DNA of 10,177 bases from Erythrobacter donghaensis (GCF_001557325.1 NZ_LSJS01000305.1:1-10177), one strand, 5' to 3'; shown: positions 1 to 7,334, counted from the first letter of the stretch. Numbers and translations: made by a program. The notes: a model not told the origin generated them from the letters alone.

Positions 1-49
1 CCCGTCAACAGAAGGAACCGTTCAATGCGAACTTGACAAGGCCCGGATC
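1..49. other. Possible junction cutting the 3' end of the receptor gene
   Basis: Receptor-like sequence, read leftwards, is convincing up to the SVDLYD segment, whose last Asp codon is at 47-49. After it the frame gives only 13 more residues, ending in ALNGSFC and a TGA at 5-7. This tail has no beta-strand pattern and no terminal aromatic residue. The bases from about 1 to 40 are visibly less GC-rich than the gene. The simplest reading is a boundary near 40-49: the end of an inserted element, a rearrangement, or an assembly join. No transposase and no second inverted repeat lie in the window, so no element family can be named. Confidence 0.4.
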
Positions 50-2761
50 ATACAAATCGACGCTCACCACCAGACCGGGGATGAAGCGCGGCGTGATCAG
101 GGTGCCGACCGTCCAGGTGGTGGCGGTTTCCTCCTGCAGATCGGGATTGCCGGCGATCGTGCCCGAGAAGCGCGCGGTCAGCGGGTCCTCGTAGGAATAG
201 GTTCCCGTGCCGAAAGTCGGATCGAAACCGATCGTTTCGAAGAAGGCGGTGCAGTTCTCCTCCCGCCGGGCCGGATCGGGCGCGCTCGACAGGTTGCCGA
301 CATCGCACGGATCGAAGGGCCGGAAGAAGGCGCCCTGCGGCGGATCGAACAATTCGTTGATGTTGGGCGCGCGCACCGCCCGGGCATAGGTGCCGCGGAA
401 GCTGACATCGCGGATCGGCGCATAGACCCCGCCGACGTTCCAGGTGAAGGTGCTGCCGACGGTGGAGTAATCCGAATACCGTGCGGCCCCGCTCAGTTCG
501 AGCGTCTCGGCGAACGGCACGTCCTTGAGCAAGGGCAGGTTCACCTCGCCGAAGATGTCGAACACAGAAAATTCGCCGCCGGCGTTGGAGAGCTGCGTGG
601 CCGGATCGAACACCAGCGACTGCTGCGCAAATCCGAGATCGCGCAACCGATCACCCTCGTTGCCGAAAGCGGTGGTCACCGGCAGGATGCCGAGCGCGAG
701 CGGATCGAAGGTCGAGCGGCTCTTTTCCTCGCGGAATTCGAAGCCGGTGGCAAAGCCGATCGGTCCGCCAGGCAGCTCGAGGAAGGCGCCCGTGTCGCCG
801 GTGAAGATCATGTCGAACACAAGCTGTTCGAGCCGGAAGCGGTTGACCGTGGTCGTGGTGATGAAATCGATCGCTTCCTGGCTGATCGATCCCACCCCGC
901 CCAGGATATTGGCCGGACGGCATTGCCCGTCGCCCGGATTGAAGGTGAAGAAGCCAGGATCGCCCGCCGGGATGCCGAACGGCGTGGTCGCGGGCGGCGT
1001 GCTGTCGATGTCCGAGCGGCAGATGGGGTTGCCGTTCGGCCCCGTCACCGCGTCGATCGCGGCGAAGAAACGGTCCATGATCACGCGGTTGTTGTTGAAG
1101 CTGGTCTGTTCGAAACGGCCGTAATTGCCGCTGATTTCGTAGGCGAAGTGATCGGTGATGTCGCCCTTGATCCCGCCGACGAAGCGCCAGGTCTCGAATT
1201 CGTTACGGTCGCGATTGGGGCCGAGATCGGCCGGGTCGCGGGTGATGTAGAGCCCGCGCTGCACCCCGTCTCCGAAGAACAGCTCGCCCACATAGGGTTC
1301 GAGCTGCGGCGTGATGAAGGGGTTGTCCTCGCGGATCGTCAGCAGGTCGTAGAAGGTATTGGGCTGGGCCTGGAATTCTGCGCTGTTCGAGACATACTTG
1401 CCTTCGAAGAAGACCTTGGCCTCCGACGAGATCTCGTAAGAGAGGTTGACATTGACCGACCAGCGTTCGGTTTCGGGCGTCAGCGAGTTCTCGTTGAAGG
1501 AGTTCGGGATGCCCGGTCCGCCGAAGGCGTTGAACAGCCCGGTGATCGTGCCGTCCTGATACACGCCCAGCGTACCATTGGGCGCAATCACCGCGCAGCC
1601 GCCGGCTAGCCCGAAGGCACCGTTGTTGAAGGTGCTGTTGAAGCCCACCGAGCTCTCAAGGCAGTCGGGAATGCCGTTGCCGTTGATGTCGGGCCCGTCA
1701 GACAGGCCGATGTCGCCGGGAGCGATCACCCCGCCGGCCGAGGAAAGCGAGAAGCGCGGGTCGCGGGCGATGAAGCGCCGCGGCGCGTTGGTTGCGCGCG
1801 CGATCAGCGCCTGCTCCGCCGCAGTCAGGTTGGGCGCGCTGCCGAACAGGTCGGTGTAATCGGTGATGAAATCGTCGAGCGCGCTTCCGGTGGGGATCAG
1901 GAAGCCGGTCGGATAGCCGCCCTGGCCGACCGCGAAGAAGTTCTGGAAATTGGGCGTGCTCGCGGTGATGTCGCCCGCCTGGAAGCGCAGCGCCGGATTG
2001 TTCTGGTCATCGGCGATGCCGTTATCGCGCGAGAAGCTGCGATCGCCGAAGCGGATCTCGTCGCTGCGGGCGTATTCGCCCGAGATGGTGATGTTGCCGC
2101 GACCGTCGGCGAAGTTCTTGCCCCAGGTAAGGTCACCGTTGATCCGCCAGCCATCGCCCTCCGAGGAAATCCCCGACTGGATATTGCCCTGCAGCCCTTC
2201 GAAGTCCTCCTTGAGGACGAAGTTCACGACCCCGGTTACCGCGTCAGCGCCGTAGACCGAGGACGCGCCGCCGGTCAGCGTCTCGACCCGCTCGATCAGC
2301 GCGGTCGGGATGGAGTTGATGTCGACGGCCTGTTCACCCGCGACGCCCGAGACATGGCGGCGGCCGTTGACGAGCACGAGGGTTCGATTCGCACCAAGAC
2401 CACGCAGGTTGAGGATCGACTGGCCGACGGCCTCCGAGAAGACCCCGTCAATCGAGGCTTCCGACGAGGTCGAGGTGGTAAGCGCGGGGATGTCGCGCAG
2501 GGTATCGACCACATCGGCCGTGCCTGCCCGCTGCAAGTCCTCGGCGGTGACCGAAATGATCGGCGCGGCCGAACCGATATTCGGATCGCGGGCAATGCGC
2601 GAGCCGGTGACGACGATCGGTGCATCTTCGGTGGCGGAGGCCGCGTCCTCGTCGGCGACGCTGTCCTGCGCATTGGCCGGCGAAGCAAGGCCGGCGACGA
2701 TCATCGCCGCAGCCAGCGCCGGTAGCGAGGCCGTGTGGAGTGTCGAATTCTTGATACGCAT
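5..2761 (-). CDS. TonB-dependent outer-membrane receptor, C-terminally truncated
   Basis: Outer-membrane beta-barrel transporter that would import a large substrate using TonB-ExbBD energy; the substrate cannot be told from sequence. The 918-aa product has a signal peptide (residues 1-31, cleavage after ANA), then a TonB-box/plug start APIVVTGSRI at 47-56. The plug domain runs to about 190, with the typical NLRGLG (118-123), LVNGRR (130-135) and GGASSVYGADAVTGVVN (164-180) motifs. The barrel follows. Probable extracellular loops carry paired cysteines (367/389, 581/614, 819/837) and an EF-hand-like DINGNGIPD stretch (358-366). The start is set by GAGGT at 2769-2773, 7 nt upstream; the frame stays open to 3274 but that would lack a signal peptide and overlap mcd. 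Sphingomonad relatives usually run roughly 150-200 residues further from this point (recalled, not aligned), so the last strands and the C-terminal aromatic are missing and the protein is probably non-functional. Confidence 0.93.
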   Translation of the reverse strand: MRIKNSTLHTASLPALAAAMIVAGLASPANAQDSVADEDAASATEDAPIVVTGSRIARDPNIGSAAPIISVTAEDLQRAGTADVVDTLRDIPALTTSTSSEASIDGVFSEAVGQSILNLRGLGANRTLVLVNGRRHVSGVAGEQAVDINSIPTALIERVETLTGGASSVYGADAVTGVVNFVLKEDFEGLQGNIQSGISSEGDGWRINGDLTWGKNFADGRGNITISGEYARSDEIRFGDRSFSRDNGIADDQNNPALRFQAGDITASTPNFQNFFAVGQGGYPTGFLIPTGSALDDFITDYTDLFGSAPNLTAAEQALIARATNAPRRFIARDPRFSLSSAGGVIAPGDIGLSDGPDINGNGIPDCLESSVGFNSTFNNGAFGLAGGCAVIAPNGTLGVYQDGTITGLFNAFGGPGIPNSFNENSLTPETERWSVNVNLSYEISSEAKVFFEGKYVSNSAEFQAQPNTFYDLLTIREDNPFITPQLEPYVGELFFGDGVQRGLYITRDPADLGPNRDRNEFETWRFVGGIKGDITDHFAYEISGNYGRFEQTSFNNNRVIMDRFFAAIDAVTGPNGNPICRSDIDSTPPATTPFGIPAGDPGFFTFNPGDGQCRPANILGGVGSISQEAIDFITTTTVNRFRLEQLVFDMIFTGDTGAFLELPGGPIGFATGFEFREEKSRSTFDPLALGILPVTTAFGNEGDRLRDLGFAQQSLVFDPATQLSNAGGEFSVFDIFGEVNLPLLKDVPFAETLELSGAARYSDYSTVGSTFTWNVGGVYAPIRDVSFRGTYARAVRAPNINELFDPPQGAFFRPFDPCDVGNLSSAPDPARREENCTAFFETIGFDPTFGTGTYSYEDPLTARFSGTIAGNPDLQEETATTWTVGTLITPRFIPGLVVSVDLYDPGLVKFALNGSFC

Positions 2762-2768
2762 GTTGTCT

Positions 2769-2773
2769 ACCTC
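2769..2773 (-). promoter_or_regulatory. Ribosome binding site of the receptor gene
   Basis: GAGGT on the minus strand lies 7 nt ahead of the ATG at 2759-2761. It selects this start, which opens with a clean signal peptide, over upstream in-frame starts. Confidence 0.7.
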
Positions 2774-3118
2774 GCCAGATTCAAGCCAATGGTCGGCGTC
2801 GGACCGGTCGCAAGCGCGACGATCCTTCGTCACCGGGCGCTCCTTCCACGGATGTCCCGGGCCGCCCTTCGGTTCTTCCTGCGCGAGATCGGTCAGCCAG
2901 GCTGTTTGCCTCGTGTCTGCCGCCCCCGTAAAGCGCTCCCCGAGCTGGGTCGCGCTGGCGTGATTATTACTGCGAGGAGCATTGGTGGTAAGTCCTAACT
3001 CATGATTTGGCGTGCCGGACGGCCGTTTTGATCGCGTAGTGTCACCAATAAGCAACAATGATGCTCTTGCTCGGGAAATTTCGCAAGTTTGGAGGGTTCG
3101 CCTCGCCCGCCCGGCTCT

Positions 3119-3124
3119 GCTAGC
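3119..3124 (+). promoter_or_regulatory. Putative -10 box of mcd (leaderless-type)
   Basis: GCTAGC, continuing AG, resembles the alphaproteobacterial -10 consensus GCTANAWC (5 of 7 fixed positions). It ends exactly 10 nt before the ATG at 3135, so transcription would begin within about 1-4 nt of the start codon. No Shine-Dalgarno sequence lies between. The -35 is weak: TTCGCC at 3097-3102 is the best I see. The same box and spacing precede csaA. Confidence 0.4.
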
Positions 3125-3134
3125 AGCCGGTGGC

Positions 3135-4808
3135 ATGAACGAGATGGCAAGCAGCGAATGGATCGAGACGGCGCAGGCGGCTCTTGGGGCGGCGCGGGAG
3201 TACTGCGACAGCGTGCGGCAGGCGGTGGCGGCGATGGTCGCTCCGCAGGGCACCCCCGATCCGTCGCTGCTCACCCGCGAGCAGCACCGCGTTCACGGCT
3301 TTGCCTGGGTGGCATCGAGCATCGCCGCGCTCGAGGCGACCGCCGATTGGGCGGCGCGCGCCGAGCGGGCGGGGCGGTTCGGCTCGGCGGAAGAACTCAC
3401 GCTGCGCATCGGCTTTGGCGAATATCTCGCGCAGATCGCTCATGGCGTGCCGATGAGCGCTCAGGAGGTGATCCGCCCCGCGGCGCTCGGCACCGAGGCT
3501 GCGGCGCGCGCGCTGACCGCGCATCCGGCGGTGGCGCGCTTCCTCGCCGAGGGCAGCACGCCTGAAAGCCGCAGCCGCCTCGCCGCGCTGCTGGCGGACG
3601 GCGCGCGGCCCGACGAGGCGCTCGGCGATGATGCGCTCGATCTCATCCGCGACCAGATGCGCGCCTTCGCCGCCGCGGCGATCGCGCCCCGCGCGCACCA
3701 GTGGCATCTTGCCGATGCGCTGATCCCCGACGGCGTCATCGCCGAAATGGCGGCGCTCGGCGTGTTCGGCGTGTGCATTCCGGAAGCGCACGGCGGCCTC
3801 GGCCTCGGCAAGCTGGCAATGGCGGTGGTCTCGGAGGAATTGTCGCGCGGATGGATCTGCGCCGGCTCGCTCGGGACGCGCTCGGAGATTGCCGGCGAAC
3901 TGATCGCGGAGAACGGGACGGCGGAACAGAAGGCGAAGTGGCTCCCGCGGATCGCCGATGGCTCCTGCCTGCCGACTGCCGTCTTCACCGAGCCCGATAC
4001 GGGGAGCGACTTGGCCGCGGTGCGCACGCGCGGCGAGCGTCAGCCGGACGGCAGCTGGCGGGTGACGGGCGCCAAGACCTGGATCACCCACGCCGCGCGC
4101 GCCGACCTGATGACCATGCTGGTCCGCACCGATGCGGGGACGCCGGGCTATGCCGGGCTCTCGATGCTGCTGGCCGAAAAGACGCGCGGCACCGACGCCG
4201 TGCCGTTCCCCGACGCCGGGATCGAGGGCAGCGAGATCGCGGTGCTCGGCTACCGGGGGATGAAGGAATATGCGCTGGGGCTCGATGGCTTCGCGGTGGC
4301 CGCCGATGGGCTCCTTGGGCAGCGCGAGGGGCAGGGCTTCAAGCAGCTGATGCGCACCTTCGAGGGCGCGCGCATCCAGACCGCCGCACGCGCGTTGGGC
4401 GTGGCGTGGAACGCCTTCGACCTCGCGCTCGATTACGCGCTGGGCCGCAAGCAGTTCGGCGCGCCGCTGGCGAACTTCCCGCGGGTGGCCGACAAGCTCG
4501 CGCTGATGGCGACCGAGACGGTGATGGCGCGCGAGCTCACCTATGCCGCCGCACGCGCCAAGGATTCGGGCGCGCGCTGCGATATCGAGGCGGGGATGGC
4601 CAAGCTGCTCGCCGCGCGCGCGGCATGGGGGGCGGCGGACAACGCGGTGCAGATCCACGGCGGCAATGGCTATGCGCTCGAATATCCGATCAGCCGGGTG
4701 CTGTGCGACGCGCGGATCCTGAACATCTTCGAGGGCGCTGCCGAGATCCAGGCGCAGGTGATCGGGCGCGGATTGTTGGCGGGGCAGGCACGCGCCGCCG
4801 CAGCCTAG
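3135..4808 (+). CDS. mcd: (2S)-methylsuccinyl-CoA dehydrogenase
   Basis: FAD-dependent acyl-CoA dehydrogenase that oxidises (2S)-methylsuccinyl-CoA to mesaconyl-CoA in the ethylmalonyl-CoA pathway, the glyoxylate-cycle substitute for growth on acetyl-CoA. The 557-aa product is longer than ordinary acyl-CoA dehydrogenases (about 380-400 aa) because of an N-terminal extension of about 165 residues; that extension is the hallmark of Mcd, and [11 protein letters not shown] (48-58) and [12 protein letters not shown] fit what I recall of it. The catalytic part shows FTEPDTGSD (284-292), KTWITHAAR (from 314), and [11 protein letters not shown], whose Glu533 sits where medium-chain dehydrogenases have their catalytic base. 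The ATG at 3135 has no Shine-Dalgarno sequence but lies 10 nt after a GCTAGC box; ATG 3144 is an alternative start. The stop is 2 nt from the convergent response regulator. No other pathway gene (ccr, ecm, mch, meaA) is visible nearby. A generic acyl-CoA dehydrogenase is the less likely alternative. Confidence 0.9.
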   Translation: MNEMASSEWIETAQAALGAAREYCDSVRQAVAAMVAPQGTPDPSLLTREQHRVHGFAWVASSIAALEATADWAARAERAGRFGSAEELTLRIGFGEYLAQIAHGVPMSAQEVIRPAALGTEAAARALTAHPAVARFLAEGSTPESRSRLAALLADGARPDEALGDDALDLIRDQMRAFAAAAIAPRAHQWHLADALIPDGVIAEMAALGVFGVCIPEAHGGLGLGKLAMAVVSEELSRGWICAGSLGTRSEIAGELIAENGTAEQKAKWLPRIADGSCLPTAVFTEPDTGSDLAAVRTRGERQPDGSWRVTGAKTWITHAARADLMTMLVRTDAGTPGYAGLSMLLAEKTRGTDAVPFPDAGIEGSEIAVLGYRGMKEYALGLDGFAVAADGLLGQREGQGFKQLMRTFEGARIQTAARALGVAWNAFDLALDYALGRKQFGAPLANFPRVADKLALMATETVMARELTYAAARAKDSGARCDIEAGMAKLLAARAAWGAADNAVQIHGGNGYALEYPISRVLCDARILNIFEGAAEIQAQVIGRGLLAGQARAAAA

Positions 4809-4810
4809 CC

Positions 4811-5272
4811 TTACAGGACGCGGCGATAGGCCTCGACCGGCAGCACCGCGCGGTGGGGATCGGGGTTGACCGCGGTTCGCAGATCGACATGGCGCGGGCG
4901 GTCGCCGCGCAGCTTGAAGATGCGCCGCACCCGCGCGACCAGGTCGGCAGGCTCGAAGGGCTTGGAGAGGAAGTCCTGCGCCCCGGCATAGATCGCTTGC
5001 AACTGGTCCTGCTCGCCGTTCATCGCGGTGAACATCATCACCGGCAGATCGTAGAGCGCGCTCGATTGCCGCAACCGGCGCAGCAGGGTCATGCCGGATT
5101 CGCCGGGCATCGACTGATCGAGCAGCAGCAGATCAGGGCGCTTCTTCTGCACGCAGGTCCACGCCGCCGCGGCGGTCGTCACCCAGCCGCAGGCGTAGCC
5201 CGCATCGATCAGCACCTCGCTGGCGAGCTCCGCGATCAGTTCGTCGTCATCGGCAATCAGGATGCGGGCCAT
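4811..5272 (-). CDS. Single-domain response regulator (CheY-like receiver)
   Basis: Cytoplasmic phospho-acceptor protein of a two-component or phosphorelay system. The 153-aa product is a receiver domain (about 1-120) with the acidic triad D8-D10 in IADDDE, phospho-acceptor Asp52 in LLLDQSMPG, the switch Thr82 in FTAMNG and the conserved Lys104 in FLSKPF. A tail of about 34 residues after the domain is rich in Arg and Pro and holds no recognisable DNA-binding, GGDEF or histidine-kinase domain, so output is presumably by protein-protein contact. No sensor kinase is encoded nearby, so the partner is unknown. The ATG at 5270-5272 has only a weak GGA upstream. The gene is convergent with mcd at a 2-nt distance, so no room exists for a terminator between them. 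Confidence 0.9.
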   Translation of the reverse strand: MARILIADDDELIAELASEVLIDAGYACGWVTTAAAAWTCVQKKRPDLLLLDQSMPGESGMTLLRRLRQSSALYDLPVMMFTAMNGEQDQLQAIYAGAQDFLSKPFEPADLVARVRRIFKLRGDRPRHVDLRTAVNPDPHRAVLPVEAYRRVL

Positions 5273-5463
5273 GGGGCAATTCGTCCGGGTGGGTTGGCAA
5301 ATGCCCGGTTAACCAAACAGGTGTTGGAGCGGGCCTGCCTGCCCCCTCCGGAGCAACCCCTAGAGCGGGCAATGCCCCGGCTGTTGCGCGGTTGTAGCGG
5401 GGTAATGGCGATGGAGTGGCGGTGTCTTGCCGCTGTCGTGGCGGTCTGCAAGGGAGGGCGGCG
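5273..5463. promoter_or_regulatory. Divergent intergenic region, response regulator / phosphatase
   Basis: This 191-bp region lies between two divergent starts. It contains an 8-bp perfect palindrome GGTTAACC at 5307-5314, about 35 bp upstream of the regulator start, which could be an operator half or a CtrA-like TTAA half-site; a second properly spaced TTAA is absent. The tract around 5322-5400 has repeated GAGCGGGC words. I could not identify a confident -35/-10 pair on either strand. Confidence 0.35.
5452..5457 (+). promoter_or_regulatory. Ribosome binding site of the phosphatase gene
   Basis: GGGAGG lies 6 nt before the ATG at 5464 and decides the start; an in-frame ATG at 5416 would add 16 non-family residues and has no such site. 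Confidence 0.75.
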
Positions 5464-6279
5464 ATGACCAGCGATTCTCCCGAGGCTGTTTCCAACAGCG
5501 CCCGCATCGGCCCGTTCTATGTCACGCAAGGCATTCATAACCTTCGCGATTATGGCGGCTATGCCGTGCCCGGCGCGGGCCGCGTGCGCACGGGGGTGCT
5601 GCTGCGCTCGGGCCAGCACATGGAGGCGAGCGACGCGGACCTTGCGTTGATCGCCGCGTTGGACATCCGCACGGTGATCGACCTGCGCGGCACCAGCGAG
5701 CGTGCGGGCTTTCCGTGTAGACGCCATGCGAAGTTTGCCGCGCAAGTGATTGCCTATGATGGCGAAACCACCAACTCTCCGCCGCACGAAGGCGGGGGAG
5801 GGCGGATCGTCATGACCGCCGAGAAGGCGCGCGAGCGGATGCTGGCGGTCTATACCCGCATGCCGGTCAACCCCGCGATGATCTGGGTGTTCCGCGAATA
5901 TTTCAATGCGTTGGACGCCAACGACGGCGCCAGCCTCGTCCACTGCTTCGCAGGGAAGGATCGCACCGGGATCGCGGCGAGCCTGCTGCTCCACGCCCTT
6001 GGCGTCCATCACGACGATGTGGTCGCCGAATTCCTGCTGACCAACGATGCGCCCACCCGCGCCATCCTCGAGCGCCAGTCGCTCCCCCGGATGGAGGCAC
6101 ATTACGGCACGATCGACCCTGAAGCCCTGCACAACCTGATGGGCGTTCTGCCCGAATATCTCGAGACTTACATCGCGAAGGTGACAGCAGATCACGGCTC
6201 GCTCGATGCCTATCTCGCGACAATCTTAGGTGTGGATGGCCCAAGAAAAGAGCGTCTACGCGCCAAGCTCGTGGCGTGA
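5464..6279 (+). CDS. Tyrosine/lipid-type protein phosphatase (Y_phosphatase3 family)
   Basis: Cysteine-dependent phosphatase of 271 aa with the P-loop signature HCFAGKDRTG at 160-169: Cys161 is the nucleophile, Arg167 binds phosphate, and Lys165-Asp166 inside the loop match the atypical family that includes mycobacterial PtpB, members of which act on phosphotyrosine, phosphoserine/threonine and phosphoinositides. The N-terminal family motifs are present: NLRDYGGY (27-33), LLRSGQ (46-51) and VIDLRGTSER (71-80). There is no signal peptide or membrane segment, so it is probably cytoplasmic, or secreted by an unseen route. Its substrate cannot be told from the sequence. It has a strong Shine-Dalgarno sequence and is followed 60 nt later by trxB on the same strand, so the two may share a transcript. 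The loop near residues 104-114 (NSPPHEGGGGR) is encoded by a hairpin-forming stretch. Confidence 0.87.
   Translation: MTSDSPEAVSNSARIGPFYVTQGIHNLRDYGGYAVPGAGRVRTGVLLRSGQHMEASDADLALIAALDIRTVIDLRGTSERAGFPCRRHAKFAAQVIAYDGETTNSPPHEGGGGRIVMTAEKARERMLAVYTRMPVNPAMIWVFREYFNALDANDGASLVHCFAGKDRTGIAASLLLHALGVHHDDVVAEFLLTNDAPTRAILERQSLPRMEAHYGTIDPEALHNLMGVLPEYLETYIAKVTADHGSLDAYLATILGVDGPRKERLRAKLVA
5777..5797. repeat. Imperfect palindrome inside the phosphatase gene
   Basis: CTCCGCC at 5777-5783 can pair with GGCGGGG at 5791-5797 across the 7-nt loop GCACGAA, with one G-U wobble. It encodes a low-complexity Pro/Gly stretch. It could be a short palindromic repeat that landed in frame or simply a chance product of GC-rich coding sequence. 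Confidence 0.25.
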
Positions 6280-6339
6280 CATTCTGCGGGCCAAACCCCA
6301 TATCGCGTTCCTGAGATTCCCCACCGAGGCACCATCGAC

Positions 6340-7311
6340 ATGGCCACCCACACCACCAAGATGCTCATCATCGGCTCCGGCCCGGCCGGCTACTCCGCCG
6401 CGATCTATGCCGCGCGCGCGATGCTGGAACCGATTGTAGTTCAAGGCCTCCAGCCCGGCGGCCAGCTCACCATCACCACCGACGTCGAGAACTACCCCGG
6501 CTTTCGCGACGTGGTGCAGGGCCCGTGGCTGATGGAGGAGATGCGCGCCCAGGCCGAGCATGTCGGCACGCGGATGATCTGGGACACGATCGTCAGCGTC
6601 GACCTCGAAAACGGCTCGCCCTTCCGCGCGGTGGGTGACAGCGGAGACGAATACATCGCCGATTGCGTGGTGATCTGCACCGGCGCGCAGGCCAAGTGGC
6701 TGGGCGTGCCGGGCGAGCAGGCGCTGGGTGGCAAGGGCGTCAGTGCCTGCGCGACCTGCGACGGGTTCTTCTACCGCGGCAAGAAGGTTGCGGTGATCGG
6801 CGGCGGCAACACCGCGGTGGAAGAGGCGCTCTACCTCACCAACCATTCCGACAACGTCACCCTGATCCACCGCCGCGACAGCCTTCGCGCCGAGAAGATC
6901 CTGCAGGAGCGGCTCTTCGCCAATCCCAAGATCACGGTGCTCTGGAACAAGGCGGTCGACAGCTTCGAGGCGGGGGACAACGGCCTGCTCCACCACCTCG
7001 CACTCACCGACACGGTGACGGGCGAGGCGAGCACGCTCGAGACCGACGGGGCCTTCGTCGCGATCGGCCACGCACCCGCGACTTCGCTGTTCGCCGGCAA
7101 GCTGCCGATGGACGAGAGCGGCTACCTGCTCACCGAGCCCGGCACCCCCAAGACCGCGATCCCGGGCGTCTTCGCTGCGGGCGACGTGACCGATCACGTC
7201 TATCGCCAGGCGGTGACCGCGGCCGGCATGGGCTGCATGGCCGCGCTCGACGGCGAGCGCTGGCTCGCATCGCGCGCTCATGCCGAGCAGCAGGCCGAAG
7301 CGGCGGAGTAG
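6340..7311 (+). CDS. trxB: Thioredoxin-disulfide reductase
   Basis: NADPH-dependent flavoprotein that reduces thioredoxin, keeping the cytoplasm reduced and feeding ribonucleotide reductase and peroxide defence. At 323 aa it is the usual size of the bacterial low-molecular-weight enzyme. An FAD dinucleotide fold opens it (IGSGPAGYSAA, 11-21), followed by GGQLTITTDVENYPGF (40-55). The redox-active disulfide is CATC (Cys137/Cys140) within SACATCDG, the NADPH fold has GGGNTA (154-159) with HRR at 177-179 for the 2'-phosphate, and the second FAD motif is FAAGDVTD (278-285). All key residues are present. The start has GAGG at 6326-6329, 10 nt upstream. The C-terminal tail (about 312-323) is Ala/Glu-rich and beyond the fold. 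It follows the phosphatase gene by 60 nt and may be co-transcribed or have its own promoter, which I could not define. Confidence 0.97.
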   Translation: MATHTTKMLIIGSGPAGYSAAIYAARAMLEPIVVQGLQPGGQLTITTDVENYPGFRDVVQGPWLMEEMRAQAEHVGTRMIWDTIVSVDLENGSPFRAVGDSGDEYIADCVVICTGAQAKWLGVPGEQALGGKGVSACATCDGFFYRGKKVAVIGGGNTAVEEALYLTNHSDNVTLIHRRDSLRAEKILQERLFANPKITVLWNKAVDSFEAGDNGLLHHLALTDTVTGEASTLETDGAFVAIGHAPATSLFAGKLPMDESGYLLTEPGTPKTAIPGVFAAGDVTDHVYRQAVTAAGMGCMAALDGERWLASRAHAEQQAEAAE

Positions 7312-7319
7312 CGTCCCGC

Positions 7320-7334
7320 GCCGAGCCCTTCGGC
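7320..7334. terminator. Possible short bidirectional hairpin between trxB and the MAPEG pair
   Basis: GCCGA and TCGGC form a 5-bp stem around a 5-nt loop in the 25-nt gap between two convergent stops. There is no T-tract on either side, so it is at best a weak terminator. Confidence 0.22.

Larger units (their letters stand above)
2762..3134. promoter_or_regulatory. Divergent intergenic region between receptor and mcd
   Basis: This 373-bp stretch separates two divergent starts and must hold both promoters. It contains the receptor's Shine-Dalgarno sequence (2769-2773) and the mcd GCTAGC box (3119-3124). On the minus strand around 3040-3055 the sequence TTGGTGACACT resembles one half of the TGACACC/GGTGTCA operators used by LacI-type regulators of sphingomonad receptor genes, but the other half is absent. 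The part around 2960-3090 is more AT-rich than its surroundings, as expected of a control region. I see no convincing small gene, RNA or riboswitch; open frames across it are extensions of shadow frames in GC-rich DNA. Confidence 0.5.

Noticed and set aside
1..49. Naming a specific insertion-sequence family at the left edge
   Set aside because: Fewer than 50 bases are visible and no transposase or partner inverted repeat is in the window.
3040..3060. LacI-type operator ahead of the receptor
   Set aside because: Only one half (GGTGACAC) is present; the symmetric half is missing, so I do not call an operator.
3012..3134. GTG start giving mcd 41 extra residues
   Set aside because: The added residues do not resemble the family, and the GCTAGC box would fall inside the coding region.
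2762..3274. In-frame extension of the receptor gene upstream to 3274
   Set aside because: The extension would overlap mcd, lacks a signal peptide, and hides the clear signal sequence that begins at 2761 with a good ribosome site.
3120..4658. Long open frame antisense to mcd (512 codons)
   Set aside because: Its product is rich in Arg, His and Ala and has no family motif; it mirrors the codon bias of mcd in GC-rich DNA.
5307..5314. GGTTAACC as a CtrA binding site
   Set aside because: CtrA sites need two TTAA boxes about 7 nt apart; only one is present. The palindrome may still be something else.
3701..5467. Long plus-strand open frame crossing mcd and the response regulator (588 codons)
   Set aside because: It overlaps two well-supported genes in other frames and its product is low-complexity Arg/Ala-rich.
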